A DNA stretch of 9,090 nt from Rhodocyclaceae bacterium (GCA_013821865.1 PNJM01000087.1:1-9090); one strand, 5' to 3'; counted from the first letter of the stretch, positions 1 through 5,852 are shown. The notes: generated by a model not told the origin, from the letters alone. Numbers and translations are program-made.

Positions 1-272
1 ATGTCGAAATCGCCGTCGCGCGCGGACAGAAAAATGATCGGCAGGCGCGGCGAAAGCGCCCGCAGTTCCCGGCACAGCTCGAAGCCGCCCTCCGGCTCGT
101 CGCCGAGGCCGATGTCGATCACCGCCAGGTCGGGCAGCCGTGCGCGGAACGCCGCCAGGGCCTCGGGCCGACCGGCGTAGGCGGCGACCTCGTACCCTTG
201 GCGCGCCAGCGCCTCCGCGTAGTTGGCGCGGATGGCGGCTTCGTCCTCGACGATGGCGATGCGTCTCGGCAT
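1..272 (-). CDS. pdsR: Response regulator of the dedicated sortase system, receiver domain (3' part beyond window)
   Basis: Read on the minus strand from the ATG at 272-270, 90 complete codons are visible before the window ends, and they form most of a receiver domain. It starts MPRRIAIVEDE, giving the acidic pair E9/D10. The phospho-acceptor is D53 in VIDIGLG, and S83 in FLSARD is the conserved Ser/Thr. The conserved Lys and any DNA-binding output domain lie outside the window. The name rests on context: it is divergent from a VIT/VWA sortase target and a class GN sortase, where the proteobacterial dedicated sortase response regulator is normally encoded beside a histidine kinase (not in this window). 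No Shine-Dalgarno precedes the ATG, but a TATAGT hexamer lies 7 bases upstream, so the message may be leaderless. The receiver call is very secure; the specific name is inferred from neighbours. Confidence 0.85.
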   Translation of the reverse strand, partial: MPRRIAIVEDEAAIRANYAEALARQGYEVAAYAGRPEALAAFRARLPDLAVIDIGLGDEPEGGFELCRELRALSPRLPIIFLSARDGDFD

Positions 273-279
273 GCGGCGG

Positions 280-285
280 ACTATA
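280..285 (-). promoter_or_regulatory. Candidate -10 box for pdsR (leaderless?)
   Basis: On the minus strand TATAGT (5 of 6 match to TATAAT) lies 7 bases before the pdsR ATG. Transcription would therefore begin at or next to the A of the start codon. No ribosome binding site lies between, which fits a leaderless message. The hexamer 17 bases upstream (GCGCCA) is a poor -35, so this is tentative. Confidence 0.35.
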
Positions 286-386
286 CCGAAAACCCCGGCA
301 TGTGGCGCACCGGGATTTCAATTGCCATTTTCTTGCCACAATTCTTCGCCGCTCTGCCCGAATCGCACCCGCTCCCTGCCCGACTT

Positions 387-423
387 GTTCGCTTGAATCG
401 ATCCTGCGAACGGACGTCGTTCG
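387..423. promoter_or_regulatory. Inverted GTTCG boxes in the pdsR/sortase-target divergent region
   Basis: The 171-base region between pdsR and the VIT/VWA gene (273-443) holds three GTTCG/CGAAC boxes. GTTCGC at 387-392 is inverted relative to GCGAAC at 406-411. CGAACG at 407-412 is inverted relative to CGTTCG at 418-423, with 5 bases between. The set ends 20 bases before the VIT/VWA start codon. It could be an operator for the neighbouring response regulator, but that is inference from position and symmetry. I found no convincing -35/-10 pair for the rightward operon. Confidence 0.3.
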
Positions 424-443
424 ATCTGCAAGGGAGATGCAAA

Positions 444-2528
444 ATGAACACCCTGTGGGAAGGCGCAAAAACCGGGAACCGGCTGGCCGTCCTCGATCTC
501 ATCGCCTACGTCGTGCTGGCCTTCGGCATCGGCCTGGCCACCGCGGTGGCGCTGGGCGGCGTGGTCCTGCTGCTGGCGCACGACGCCCAGGCGGCCGAAC
601 TCATGCCGATGAAGCCTGCCCAGGTGCAGCAGGGCACGCTGCTGCTCAAGAGCGAGGGTAGCACCCTCGCCGTGCCGGCGGTGGCGACGGAGGCCGAGAT
701 CAGGGTCTCCGGCATCGTCGCCCGCGCGGTCGTCAGGCAGACCTACCGCAACCCCTACGATGCCTGGTTCGAAGGCATCTACGTCTTCCCGCTGCCGGAG
801 AACGCCGCAGTCGACCACATGCGCATGAAGGTCGGCCGCCGCATCATCGAGGGCGACATCAAGGAGCGCCAGGCCGCACGCGCCCAGTACGAGCAGGCCA
901 GGTCGTCGGGCCAGCGCGCCGCCCTAGTCGAGCAGGAGCGGCCGAACCTCTTCACGACGAGCGTGGCCAACATCCCGCCGCGCGGCGAGATCGTCGTGGA
1001 GATCGAATACCAGCAGACCCTCAAATATGATTCAGGCAGCTTCAGCCTGCGCTTCCCCATGGTGGTCGGCCCGCGCTACATCCCGAACAATCAGGTGCCC
1101 GACGCCGCGCGCATCACCCCGCCGGTGCTGAACCCCGTCCATCACGCGCCGGGCAACCCGGTGCGCCTGAAGGTCGTGCTCGATGCCGGCGTGCCGCTGG
1201 CCCGCGTCGACAGCCCCTATCACCCGATCACGATGCGCGAGAGCGAAGGCGGCGGCCGCATCGTCGAACTGGCCGCAGGCAGCGTGCCGGCCAACAAGGA
1301 TTTCGAACTCAAGTGGACGCCGGCGGCCAGCCATGCCCCGCAGGCGGCGCTGTTCACCGAGCAGAAAGGTGACAAGCGCTACGCCCTGCTCATGGTCATG
1401 CCGCCGGCGAAGGAGGTCGCCGCCGCCCGCCTGCCGCGCGAAGTGATCTTCGTCATCGACACCTCCGGCTCCATGTCCGGCAGCTCCATCGCCCAGGCGA
1501 AAGAGGCGCTCGAGCTCGCCGTCTCGCGCCTCGCCGAGCAGGACAGCTTCAACGTCATCGAATTCAACTCCTACGCGAAAGCCCTGTATCCCGACGCGCG
1601 CCCGGCCAGCGCCGCCCACCGCGAGAACGCCGTGCGCTGGGTGCGCAAGCTGCAGGCGCAGGGCGGCACCGAGATGGCGCTGGCGTTGAACCTCGCGCTG
1701 AACGGCCGTGAGAACCCCGGCCGCGTGCGCCAGGTGATCTTCCTCACCGACGGCGCCGTCGGCAACGAGGATGGCCTGTTCAAGCTGATCAAGGACAAGC
1801 TCGGCGACTCGCGCCTGTTCACCGTCGGCATCGGCTCGGCGCCCAACAGCCACTTCATGGGCAAGGCCGCGCAGACCGGCCGCGGCACCTTCACCTACAT
1901 CGGCAAGATCGAGGAAGTGAAGGAGAAGATGGGCAGCCTCTTCGCCAAGCTCGAGTCGCCGGTGCTGAAGGGCGTCGACATCGCCTGGCCCGGCGCGGTC
2001 GAAGCCTGGCCGAAGCGCGTGCCGGACCTGTACCTGGGCGAGCCCATCGTCGTCTCCGCCCTGCTCGACAAAGCCGACGGCGAGATCCGCCTCTCCGGCC
2101 TGCGCGGCGACGCGCCCTGGCAGGCGACGCTGCCGTTCGCCGACGCGCGAACCGGTAAAGGCATGGGCGTGCTGTGGGCGCGCGAAAAGATCGCCTCCCA
2201 CATCGACAGCCTGCGCGACGGCGGCAAGGAAGAGGAAGTGCGCGACGCCGTCGTCGACATCGCCCTCGCCCACCACCTGGTGAGCAAGTACACCAGCCTC
2301 GTCGCGGTGGACAAGACGCCGGCGCGGCCGAGCGAGGAAGACCTCAAGTCCGGCGCGATTCCGACCAACCTGCCGGAAGGCTGGGAATACGACAAGGTCT
2401 TCGGCGAACTGCCGCAAGGCGCCACGGATTCGCTGTGGAACCTGCTGGCCGGATTCCTTACCCTGCTGCTGGCGATCGGCTTGTACCTCACCGCGCGCCG
2501 GCAGCCGCTTGCCTTGAGGAGCCGCTGA
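444..2528 (+). CDS. VIT + VWA domain sortase target protein (marine proteobacterial sortase target family)
   Basis: This 694-residue envelope protein is the probable substrate of the sortase that follows. An N-terminal hydrophobic segment (about 14-45) ends in AHDAQA/A, a plausible signal peptidase site near residue 50. A VIT domain follows (about 54-195), with the typical stretches EGIYVFPLPENA and VEQERPNLFTTSVANIPP. The VWA domain (about 332-505) has a complete metal-ion site: D339, S341 and S343 in DTSGSMS, T409 in GGTEM, and D436 in FLTDGA. The C-terminus is a sorting tail: LPQGA at 656-660, a hydrophobic helix (about 664-682), then ARRQPLALRSR. The motif has Gly where LPxTG/LPxTA has Thr. 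The frame is open upstream to 198, but the ATG at 444 is chosen because AGGGAG (431-436) sits 7 bases before it, the signal segment follows directly, and the upstream part would overlap pdsR. The stop is one base from the sortase start, so translation is probably coupled. Confidence 0.93.
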   Translation: MNTLWEGAKTGNRLAVLDLIAYVVLAFGIGLATAVALGGVVLLLAHDAQAAELMPMKPAQVQQGTLLLKSEGSTLAVPAVATEAEIRVSGIVARAVVRQTYRNPYDAWFEGIYVFPLPENAAVDHMRMKVGRRIIEGDIKERQAARAQYEQARSSGQRAALVEQERPNLFTTSVANIPPRGEIVVEIEYQQTLKYDSGSFSLRFPMVVGPRYIPNNQVPDAARITPPVLNPVHHAPGNPVRLKVVLDAGVPLARVDSPYHPITMRESEGGGRIVELAAGSVPANKDFELKWTPAASHAPQAALFTEQKGDKRYALLMVMPPAKEVAAARLPREVIFVIDTSGSMSGSSIAQAKEALELAVSRLAEQDSFNVIEFNSYAKALYPDARPASAAHRENAVRWVRKLQAQGGTEMALALNLALNGRENPGRVRQVIFLTDGAVGNEDGLFKLIKDKLGDSRLFTVGIGSAPNSHFMGKAAQTGRGTFTYIGKIEEVKEKMGSLFAKLESPVLKGVDIAWPGAVEAWPKRVPDLYLGEPIVVSALLDKADGEIRLSGLRGDAPWQATLPFADARTGKGMGVLWAREKIASHIDSLRDGGKEEEVRDAVVDIALAHHLVSKYTSLVAVDKTPARPSEEDLKSGAIPTNLPEGWEYDKVFGELPQGATDSLWNLLAGFLTLLLAIGLYLTARRQPLALRSR

Positions 2529-2529
2529 G

Positions 2530-3297
2530 ATGAAAGCTCGCTTATTCGCGGCCGGTAGGCCGCTCCCACAACAACAGCAATATGACTGGCCGCTCGGGGT
2601 GGAATGTGCCTGGCCCGCCGCAATGCAGCCCGTGAGGACTGTAGGAGCGGCCTACCGGCCGCGATGGTCAACCCGCCTCCTCTACGCCGCCGCCCTCGCC
2701 GCCTTCACCATCGCCCTCTGGCAACTCGGCCAAGGCGGCTACATCCAGGCCAAAGCCTGGCTGGCGCAGGTGCTCATCAAGCAGGCCTGGGCGCGCACGC
2801 TCGAAGGCGAGGCGCAGGCCAAGCCCTGGCCTTGGGCCGACACTTGGCCGGTGGCGCGCATCACGGTGCCCGGCCGCGACATCGAGCGCTACGTGCTGGC
2901 CGGCGCCAACGGCCGCAGCATCGCCTTCGGCCCCGGCCACGTCTTCGGCACGCCGCTGCCGGGTGACTCCGGCAATAGCGTCATCGGCGCCCACCGCGAC
3001 ACCCACTTCGCCTTCCTGCGCGAGCTGCATCAAGGCGAGGAGATCGTGGTTGAAAACGCTTCAGCGTTTCGGTGGAGGCTAATGCCTGCGGAGCAGGCGT
3101 TACGCCGGAACCAAAAGTCAGCCGCCGTGACACGGCGCTACCGCGTCACCGGCGCCGAGATCGTCGACAAGTCGGAAACCCGCGTGCTGGCGCAGTTGCC
3201 AGGCGAGACGCGCCTCACGCTGATCACCTGCTACCCCTTCGACGCCCTGCGCGCCGGCGGGCCGCTGCGCTACGTCGTCACCGCGAAAGCGATCTGA
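2530..3297 (+). CDS. Class GN sortase with two apparent in-frame repeat insertions
   Basis: This transpeptidase of 255 residues should cleave the sorting tail of the preceding VIT/VWA protein at the outer face of the inner membrane. Catalytic residues are H155 (GAHRDTHFAFLR), C234 (TLITCYPFDA) and R247 (GGPLRY); the TCYPFDA setting is typical of class GN. One membrane helix lies at about 50-66, followed by the family-typical LWQLGQGGYIQAKAWLAQ. AGGAG at 2517-2521 sits 8 bases before the ATG, which follows the upstream stop by one base. Two parts look foreign. Residues about 5-46 are translated from a REP-like inverted pair, and residues about 176-201, between VVE and RRYRVTG, are translated from a palindromic element. 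Removing either restores a normal-looking sortase, and both keep the frame. No in-frame ATG, GTG or TTG lies between the second REP and the membrane helix, so the extension is probably translated. The fold should tolerate a loop insertion there, but activity is uncertain. Confidence 0.93.
   Translation: MKARLFAAGRPLPQQQQYDWPLGVECAWPAAMQPVRTVGAAYRPRWSTRLLYAAALAAFTIALWQLGQGGYIQAKAWLAQVLIKQAWARTLEGEAQAKPWPWADTWPVARITVPGRDIERYVLAGANGRSIAFGPGHVFGTPLPGDSGNSVIGAHRDTHFAFLRELHQGEEIVVENASAFRWRLMPAEQALRRNQKSAAVTRRYRVTGAEIVDKSETRVLAQLPGETRLTLITCYPFDALRAGGPLRYVVTAKAI
2546..2570 (-). repeat. REP-like palindromic repeat, copy 1 (inverted)
   Basis: A 25-base element whose core GCGGCCGGTAGGCCGC forms a hairpin (6-bp arms, loop GGTA). 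Read on the minus strand it starts TGTGGGAGCGGCC. It matches copy 2 at 2640-2664 at 24 of 25 positions in opposite orientation. The GGAG/GTAG-type head followed by a GC-rich palindrome is characteristic of REP elements. It lies inside the sortase coding sequence and is translated as part of LFAAGRPLP. Confidence 0.85.
2640..2664 (+). repeat. REP-like palindromic repeat, copy 2
   Basis: Partner of the copy at 2546-2570, starting TGTAGGAGCGGCC with hairpin core GCGGCCTACCGGCCGC. The two copies face each other with 69 bases between, the arrangement of a REP doublet mobilised by RAYT-type transposases. No such transposase gene lies in the window. The single difference between copies is A/G in the head (GTAG against GTGG). 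The 25-bp arms could also pair with each other into one long stem in the sortase message. Confidence 0.85.
3053..3117. repeat. Palindromic element inserted within the sortase gene
   Basis: Two hairpins lie in tandem. The first is AAACGC-TTCA-GCGTTT (3054-3069). The second is TAATGCCTGC-GGA-GCAGGCGTTA (3080-3102), with 10-bp arms and one G-T pair. Flanking bases extend the second imperfectly (TTTCGGTGGAGGC against GCCGGAACCAAA). The stretch is translated as about 26 extra residues in the sortase where the family normally has a short turn between two strands. Lower GC and a different amino-acid style than the surroundings support a foreign origin. Its repeat family is not identified. Confidence 0.65.
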
Positions 3298-3310
3298 AAG
3301 GAGCCATCAC

Positions 3311-3778
3311 ATGAAAAACGCATCCGCCCTCTGCTTCTCCGTCGCCCTCGCCAACACGCGCGCCTTCGACGACAACTCGGGCTACCCGCGGCCGATCCTG
3401 GTGCCGCGGGTGGACAAGCTCGTCGTCGACAAGACGCGCCGCCGCCTGACGCTGATGGGCCGCAGCCGCGTCGTGCGCAGCTACCGCGTCTCGCTCGGCG
3501 GCGAGGGCAGCGCGCCGGCCGGCCGCTATGTGATCGCCGGGCGCAACCCGAAGAGCCCCAACCACCTCGCCCTGCGCCTCGTTCGCCAGGCGCCCTCGGC
3601 GGCCGAGCACGCCGGCGGCGGCCTGCAGCTGCACGGCACGCCCGACTGGCTCGGCCCGCTCGCCGTCGCCCTGAAGGGCAGCGACTGGACCACCGGCGGC
3701 ATCGCCGTCGACAACGCCGACATCGAGGAGATCTGGAACCTGGTGACCGACGGCACGCCGGTCGTCGTCAAGCCGTAG
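3311..3778 (+). CDS. YkuD-family L,D-transpeptidase homologue lacking the catalytic cysteine
   Basis: This 155-residue protein has the L,D-transpeptidase fold: LVVDKTRRRLTLM and VSLGGEGSAPAGRYVIAGRNP in the N-terminal half, then H108 in LHGTPDWLG and DWTTGGIAVDNADIEEIW at 125-142. Active relatives read DWTxGCIAV here, with the Cys as nucleophile. In this gene residue 130 is Gly (codon GGC at 3698-3700), one base from TGC, so cross-linking or protein-attachment activity is not expected unless the base is an error. The N-terminus (MKNASALCFSVALA) gives only a short, weak signal-peptide-like core. AAAGGAG (3297-3303) lies 7 bases before the ATG and overlaps the end of the sortase gene, so this is probably the last gene of the sortase operon. 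The protein may bind peptidoglycan without catalysis or be decaying. The family is clear; the function is open. Confidence 0.88.
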   Translation: MKNASALCFSVALANTRAFDDNSGYPRPILVPRVDKLVVDKTRRRLTLMGRSRVVRSYRVSLGGEGSAPAGRYVIAGRNPKSPNHLALRLVRQAPSAAEHAGGGLQLHGTPDWLGPLAVALKGSDWTTGGIAVDNADIEEIWNLVTDGTPVVVKP

Positions 3779-3787
3779 CAACATGGA

Positions 3788-3802
3788 AGCCGCGCAGCGG
3801 CT
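3788..3802. repeat. Small hairpin at the convergent gene junction
   Basis: AGCCGC-GCA-GCGGCT is a perfect 6-bp stem, 10 bases past the stop of the L,D-transpeptidase homologue and also just past the stop of the facing DUF2917 gene. No T-run follows on either strand, so an intrinsic terminator is not supported. It could be part of a dispersed palindromic repeat together with the next hairpin. Confidence 0.4.
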
Positions 3803-3811
3803 GAACCACCG

Positions 3812-4183
3812 TCACCACTTCCCGCGGGGAAGGGGCTGGGGGATGGGCAGTTCTCGCCAGCCTTGCAGCGCGGTGGTCAGCGTGCAGATCCGCATGCGAT
3901 CGAGGAAGGGCCGCGCCCGCTCCGAAAGGAAGGCCGTCGGACAGTGCACGCGCAGCTCGTTCAGCGACTTCGTCGCACCCTCGATGACGACACGGCCGCG
4001 TCCCATCACGCAATAGCCCTGGCCGGGCGCAAGGAAGACGTCGCCCGGCTCGCCCGACACCGTCACCCAGAGCAGGCCGCTCGTGGCGTCGATGACGACG
4101 CCCAGGGCGTCGTCCAGCACGATGGTCTCGCCGCTGGCGAGCGAAATCGGCCTGAGCTGCAGACAATAGTGGCTGGTCGTCAT
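3812..4183 (-). CDS. DUF2917 family protein
   Basis: A small soluble protein of 123 residues with no signal or membrane segment. Residues about 9-66 match the DUF2917 pattern: LASGETIVLDDALGVVIDATSGLLWVTVSGEPGDVFLAPGQ followed by GYCVMGRGRVVIEG (split here for clarity). This is a short cupin-like beta-rich domain known mainly from betaproteobacteria; its molecular role is unknown. The start at 4183 is preceded by AGGAGG on the minus strand (4189-4194) with 5 bases between. The C-terminus ends PIPQPLPRGKW, encoded by a G/C-rich repeat-like sequence with a hairpin at 3818-3832, so the final residues are probably not native to the family. It diverges from the MocR gene, and the ATACAG boxes between them may act on both. 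Confidence 0.8.
   Translation of the reverse strand: MTTSHYCLQLRPISLASGETIVLDDALGVVIDATSGLLWVTVSGEPGDVFLAPGQGYCVMGRGRVVIEGATKSLNELRVHCPTAFLSERARPFLDRMRICTLTTALQGWRELPIPQPLPRGKW
3818..3832. repeat. Hairpin in repeat-like sequence covering the end of the DUF2917 gene
   Basis: CTTCCC-GCG-GGGAAG is a perfect 6-bp stem followed on the plus strand by GGGCTGGGGGATGGG. Read on the minus strand it gives CCCATCCCCCAGCCCC then CTTCCCCGCGGGAAG, resembling dispersed C-rich repeats of high-GC proteobacteria, which translate as PxPQPLPxG. It supplies the last codons of the DUF2917 gene. Confidence 0.45.
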
Positions 4184-4234
4184 TGCGGCCTCCTGCGAAG
4201 CGATGCAGCCAGTCTAGATTTCAACCCCCTACCG

Positions 4235-4323
4235 ATACAGATACAACCGTGCGAAATTGTTACCAATACAGTTTCGCGTTTTGGCAAACTGTGCTGGTCG
4301 AAGCGGGGCGCAACTGTATCTGT
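4235..4323. promoter_or_regulatory. Cluster of ATACAG/CTGTAT operator-like boxes upstream of the MocR gene
   Basis: Four related boxes lie in the 190-base divergent region (4184-4373). ATACAGATACA is at 4235-4245. ATACAGTTTCGC is at 4266-4277. AAACTGT is at 4286-4292. GCGCAACTGTATCTGT is at 4308-4323. The second and fourth are inverted 12-mers matching at 11 of 12 positions, with 30 bases between. The first and fourth share ACAGATACA in inverted orientation. The second and third form an inner inverted repeat ACAGTTT/AAACTGT. Repeated boxes before a MocR gene suggest autoregulation, possibly also control of DUF2917; that is inference. I could not assign clear -35/-10 boxes here. Confidence 0.6.
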
Positions 4324-4373
4324 TCGCCCCCGCCCGCCCTGCCCACAATGGCAGGGTCATCGGGAGAATCAGC

Positions 4374-5852
4374 ATGGAAGAGCGCAGCCTCCGCTACGAA
4401 ACCCTCGCCGACGAATTCGCCGGACTCATCGACAGGCGCGTCCTCGGCCCCGGCGACCGCCTGCCTTCGGTGCGCACGCTCTCGCAGGATAAGCGTCTCT
4501 CGGTGTCCACCGTGCTGCAAGCGCTGCGCACCCTGGAGGACCGCGGCCTGGTCGAAGCGCGCCCGCAGTCCGGCTTCTTCGTGCGCCGCCGTCCGCTCAC
4601 GCGCGCCGAGCCGGAGCCGCGCCGCACGCCGGCACGGCCGGTGAAGGTCGACATTTCACAGCGCATCCTCCGCGTGCTGCAGCTCAACAACCGCCCCGGC
4701 GTCGTGCCGCTCGGCGCGGCGCTGCCGGACACCTCGCTGCTGCCGGTGAAGGCGATCCAGCGCCTGTACGCGAGCGTCGCCCGCCAGCAGCCCAACCTCC
4801 TGCGCAGCAACAGCCACACCGACATGAACGAGCCGACCCTGGTGCGCCAGCTGGTGCGCCGCTCGCTCGCCTGGGGCGGCCCGCTCGACGCCGACGAGAT
4901 CGTCGTCACCAACTCCTGCACCGAGGCGATGTTCCTCTGCCTGCGCGCCGTGACGAAGCCCGGCGACACCGTCGCCGTCGAGTCGCCGAGCTACTACCTG
5001 ATGCTGCAGCTCATCGAGTCGCTCGGCCTGAAGGCGCTGGAGATCCCCACCGACCCGCGCCGCGGCCTCTCCGTCGACGCCCTCGACCTCGCCACGCGCG
5101 ACGGCCGCGTCAAGGCCTGCCTGTTCGTCACCAACGCCAGCAACCCGCTCGGCACCATCCTCTCCGACGCCGACAAGAAGCGCCTGGTCCGCCTGCTCGA
5201 ATCGCGCGGCGTGCCGCTGATCGAGGACGACATCTATGGCGACCTGCAGTTCGGCGAGCGGCGGCCGTGGCCGGCCAAGGCCTTCGACCGCGGCGGCAAC
5301 GTCATGCTCTGCGCCTCGTTCTCGAAGTCCATCACGCCGGCCCTGCGCTGCGGCTACGTCGCCGCCGGCCGCTTCGCCACCGAGGTGCTGCGGCAGAAGA
5401 CCCTAGTCAGTGGGACAACCAATCCGATCACCCAGAACGTGCTCGCGCGCTTCCTCGAGACCGGCGCCTACGACCGCAGCCTGCGCGCGCTGCGCCGCGC
5501 CTACCGGCAGCAGGTCGAGCGCACCGCCGACGCCGTCTCGCGCCATTTCCCCGAGGGCACGCGCATCACCCGCCCGCAGGGTGGCCTGGTGCTCTGGCTG
5601 GAACTGCCCGCCGCGGTAGACACCAATCTCCTCTTCGAGCGCGCCGCCGAGGAGAACATCGCCTGCGTACCCGGCGACCTCTTCTCGCCCAGCGGCCTCT
5701 ACCGCAACTGCCTGCGCCTGAACTGCGGCAACCCGTGGACCCCGGCCATCGAGGCGGGGGTGCGCCGGCTCGGCGAGCTGGCCGCGGCGCTGCCCGGAAA
5801 AGCCTGGTTTCCCCTCTGTAAACCGCTGCGGGATGGCCCCTTCTCCCTGTAA
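4374..5852 (+). CDS. MocR-type transcriptional regulator (GntR HTH + PLP aminotransferase-fold domain)
   Basis: The 492 residues fuse a GntR-type winged helix (about 8-72; GPGDRLPSVRTLSQDKRLSVS is its core region, given with the turn) to a class I aminotransferase fold (about 110-480). PLP contacts are present: NSCTEAMFLCLRAV, D285 and Y288 in IEDDIYGDLQF, K318 in SFSKSITPALRCGY as the Schiff-base lysine, and R in CLRLNCGNPWT for the substrate carboxylate. MocR proteins use a PLP-bound ligand to switch DNA binding; some relatives retain aminotransferase activity. The open frame begins at 4257, but the ATG at 4374 is preferred because GGGAG (4362-4366) lies 7 bases upstream and family homology starts just after it; the earlier start would fall in the operator-like region. 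It ends 9 bases before cimA and may be co-transcribed with it. The ligand and targets cannot be read from the sequence; its own promoter and the cimA-leuCD genes are the obvious candidates. Confidence 0.92.
   Translation: MEERSLRYETLADEFAGLIDRRVLGPGDRLPSVRTLSQDKRLSVSTVLQALRTLEDRGLVEARPQSGFFVRRRPLTRAEPEPRRTPARPVKVDISQRILRVLQLNNRPGVVPLGAALPDTSLLPVKAIQRLYASVARQQPNLLRSNSHTDMNEPTLVRQLVRRSLAWGGPLDADEIVVTNSCTEAMFLCLRAVTKPGDTVAVESPSYYLMLQLIESLGLKALEIPTDPRRGLSVDALDLATRDGRVKACLFVTNASNPLGTILSDADKKRLVRLLESRGVPLIEDDIYGDLQFGERRPWPAKAFDRGGNVMLCASFSKSITPALRCGYVAAGRFATEVLRQKTLVSGTTNPITQNVLARFLETGAYDRSLRALRRAYRQQVERTADAVSRHFPEGTRITRPQGGLVLWLELPAAVDTNLLFERAAEENIACVPGDLFSPSGLYRNCLRLNCGNPWTPAIEAGVRRLGELAAALPGKAWFPLCKPLRDGPFSL

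Noticed and set aside
198..443. N-terminal extension of the VIT/VWA protein (open frame from 198)
   Set aside because: It would overlap the divergent pdsR gene, lacks family similarity and would bury the signal segment; the ATG at 444 has a good Shine-Dalgarno.
1032..2417. Long minus-strand open frame opposite the VIT/VWA gene
   Set aside because: Same cause: antisense shadow rich in Ala, Gly, Arg and Val with no start signal or domain.
2571..2639. Sortase start at the internal ATG 2623 or GTG 2632 between the REP copies
   Set aside because: Neither has a Shine-Dalgarno, while the ATG at 2530 has AGGAG at 8 bases and is coupled to the upstream stop.
2546..2664. CRISPR-like array
   Set aside because: Only two copies, in inverted rather than direct orientation; a REP doublet explains them.
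3788..3832. Bidirectional intrinsic terminator between the convergent genes
   Set aside because: Two GC-rich stems are present, but no T-run follows either on either strand and one stem is inside the DUF2917 coding region.
4257..4373. Upstream start for the MocR protein at 4257
   Set aside because: The extra 39 residues lie in the operator-like region, show no homology and have no Shine-Dalgarno; 4374 has one.
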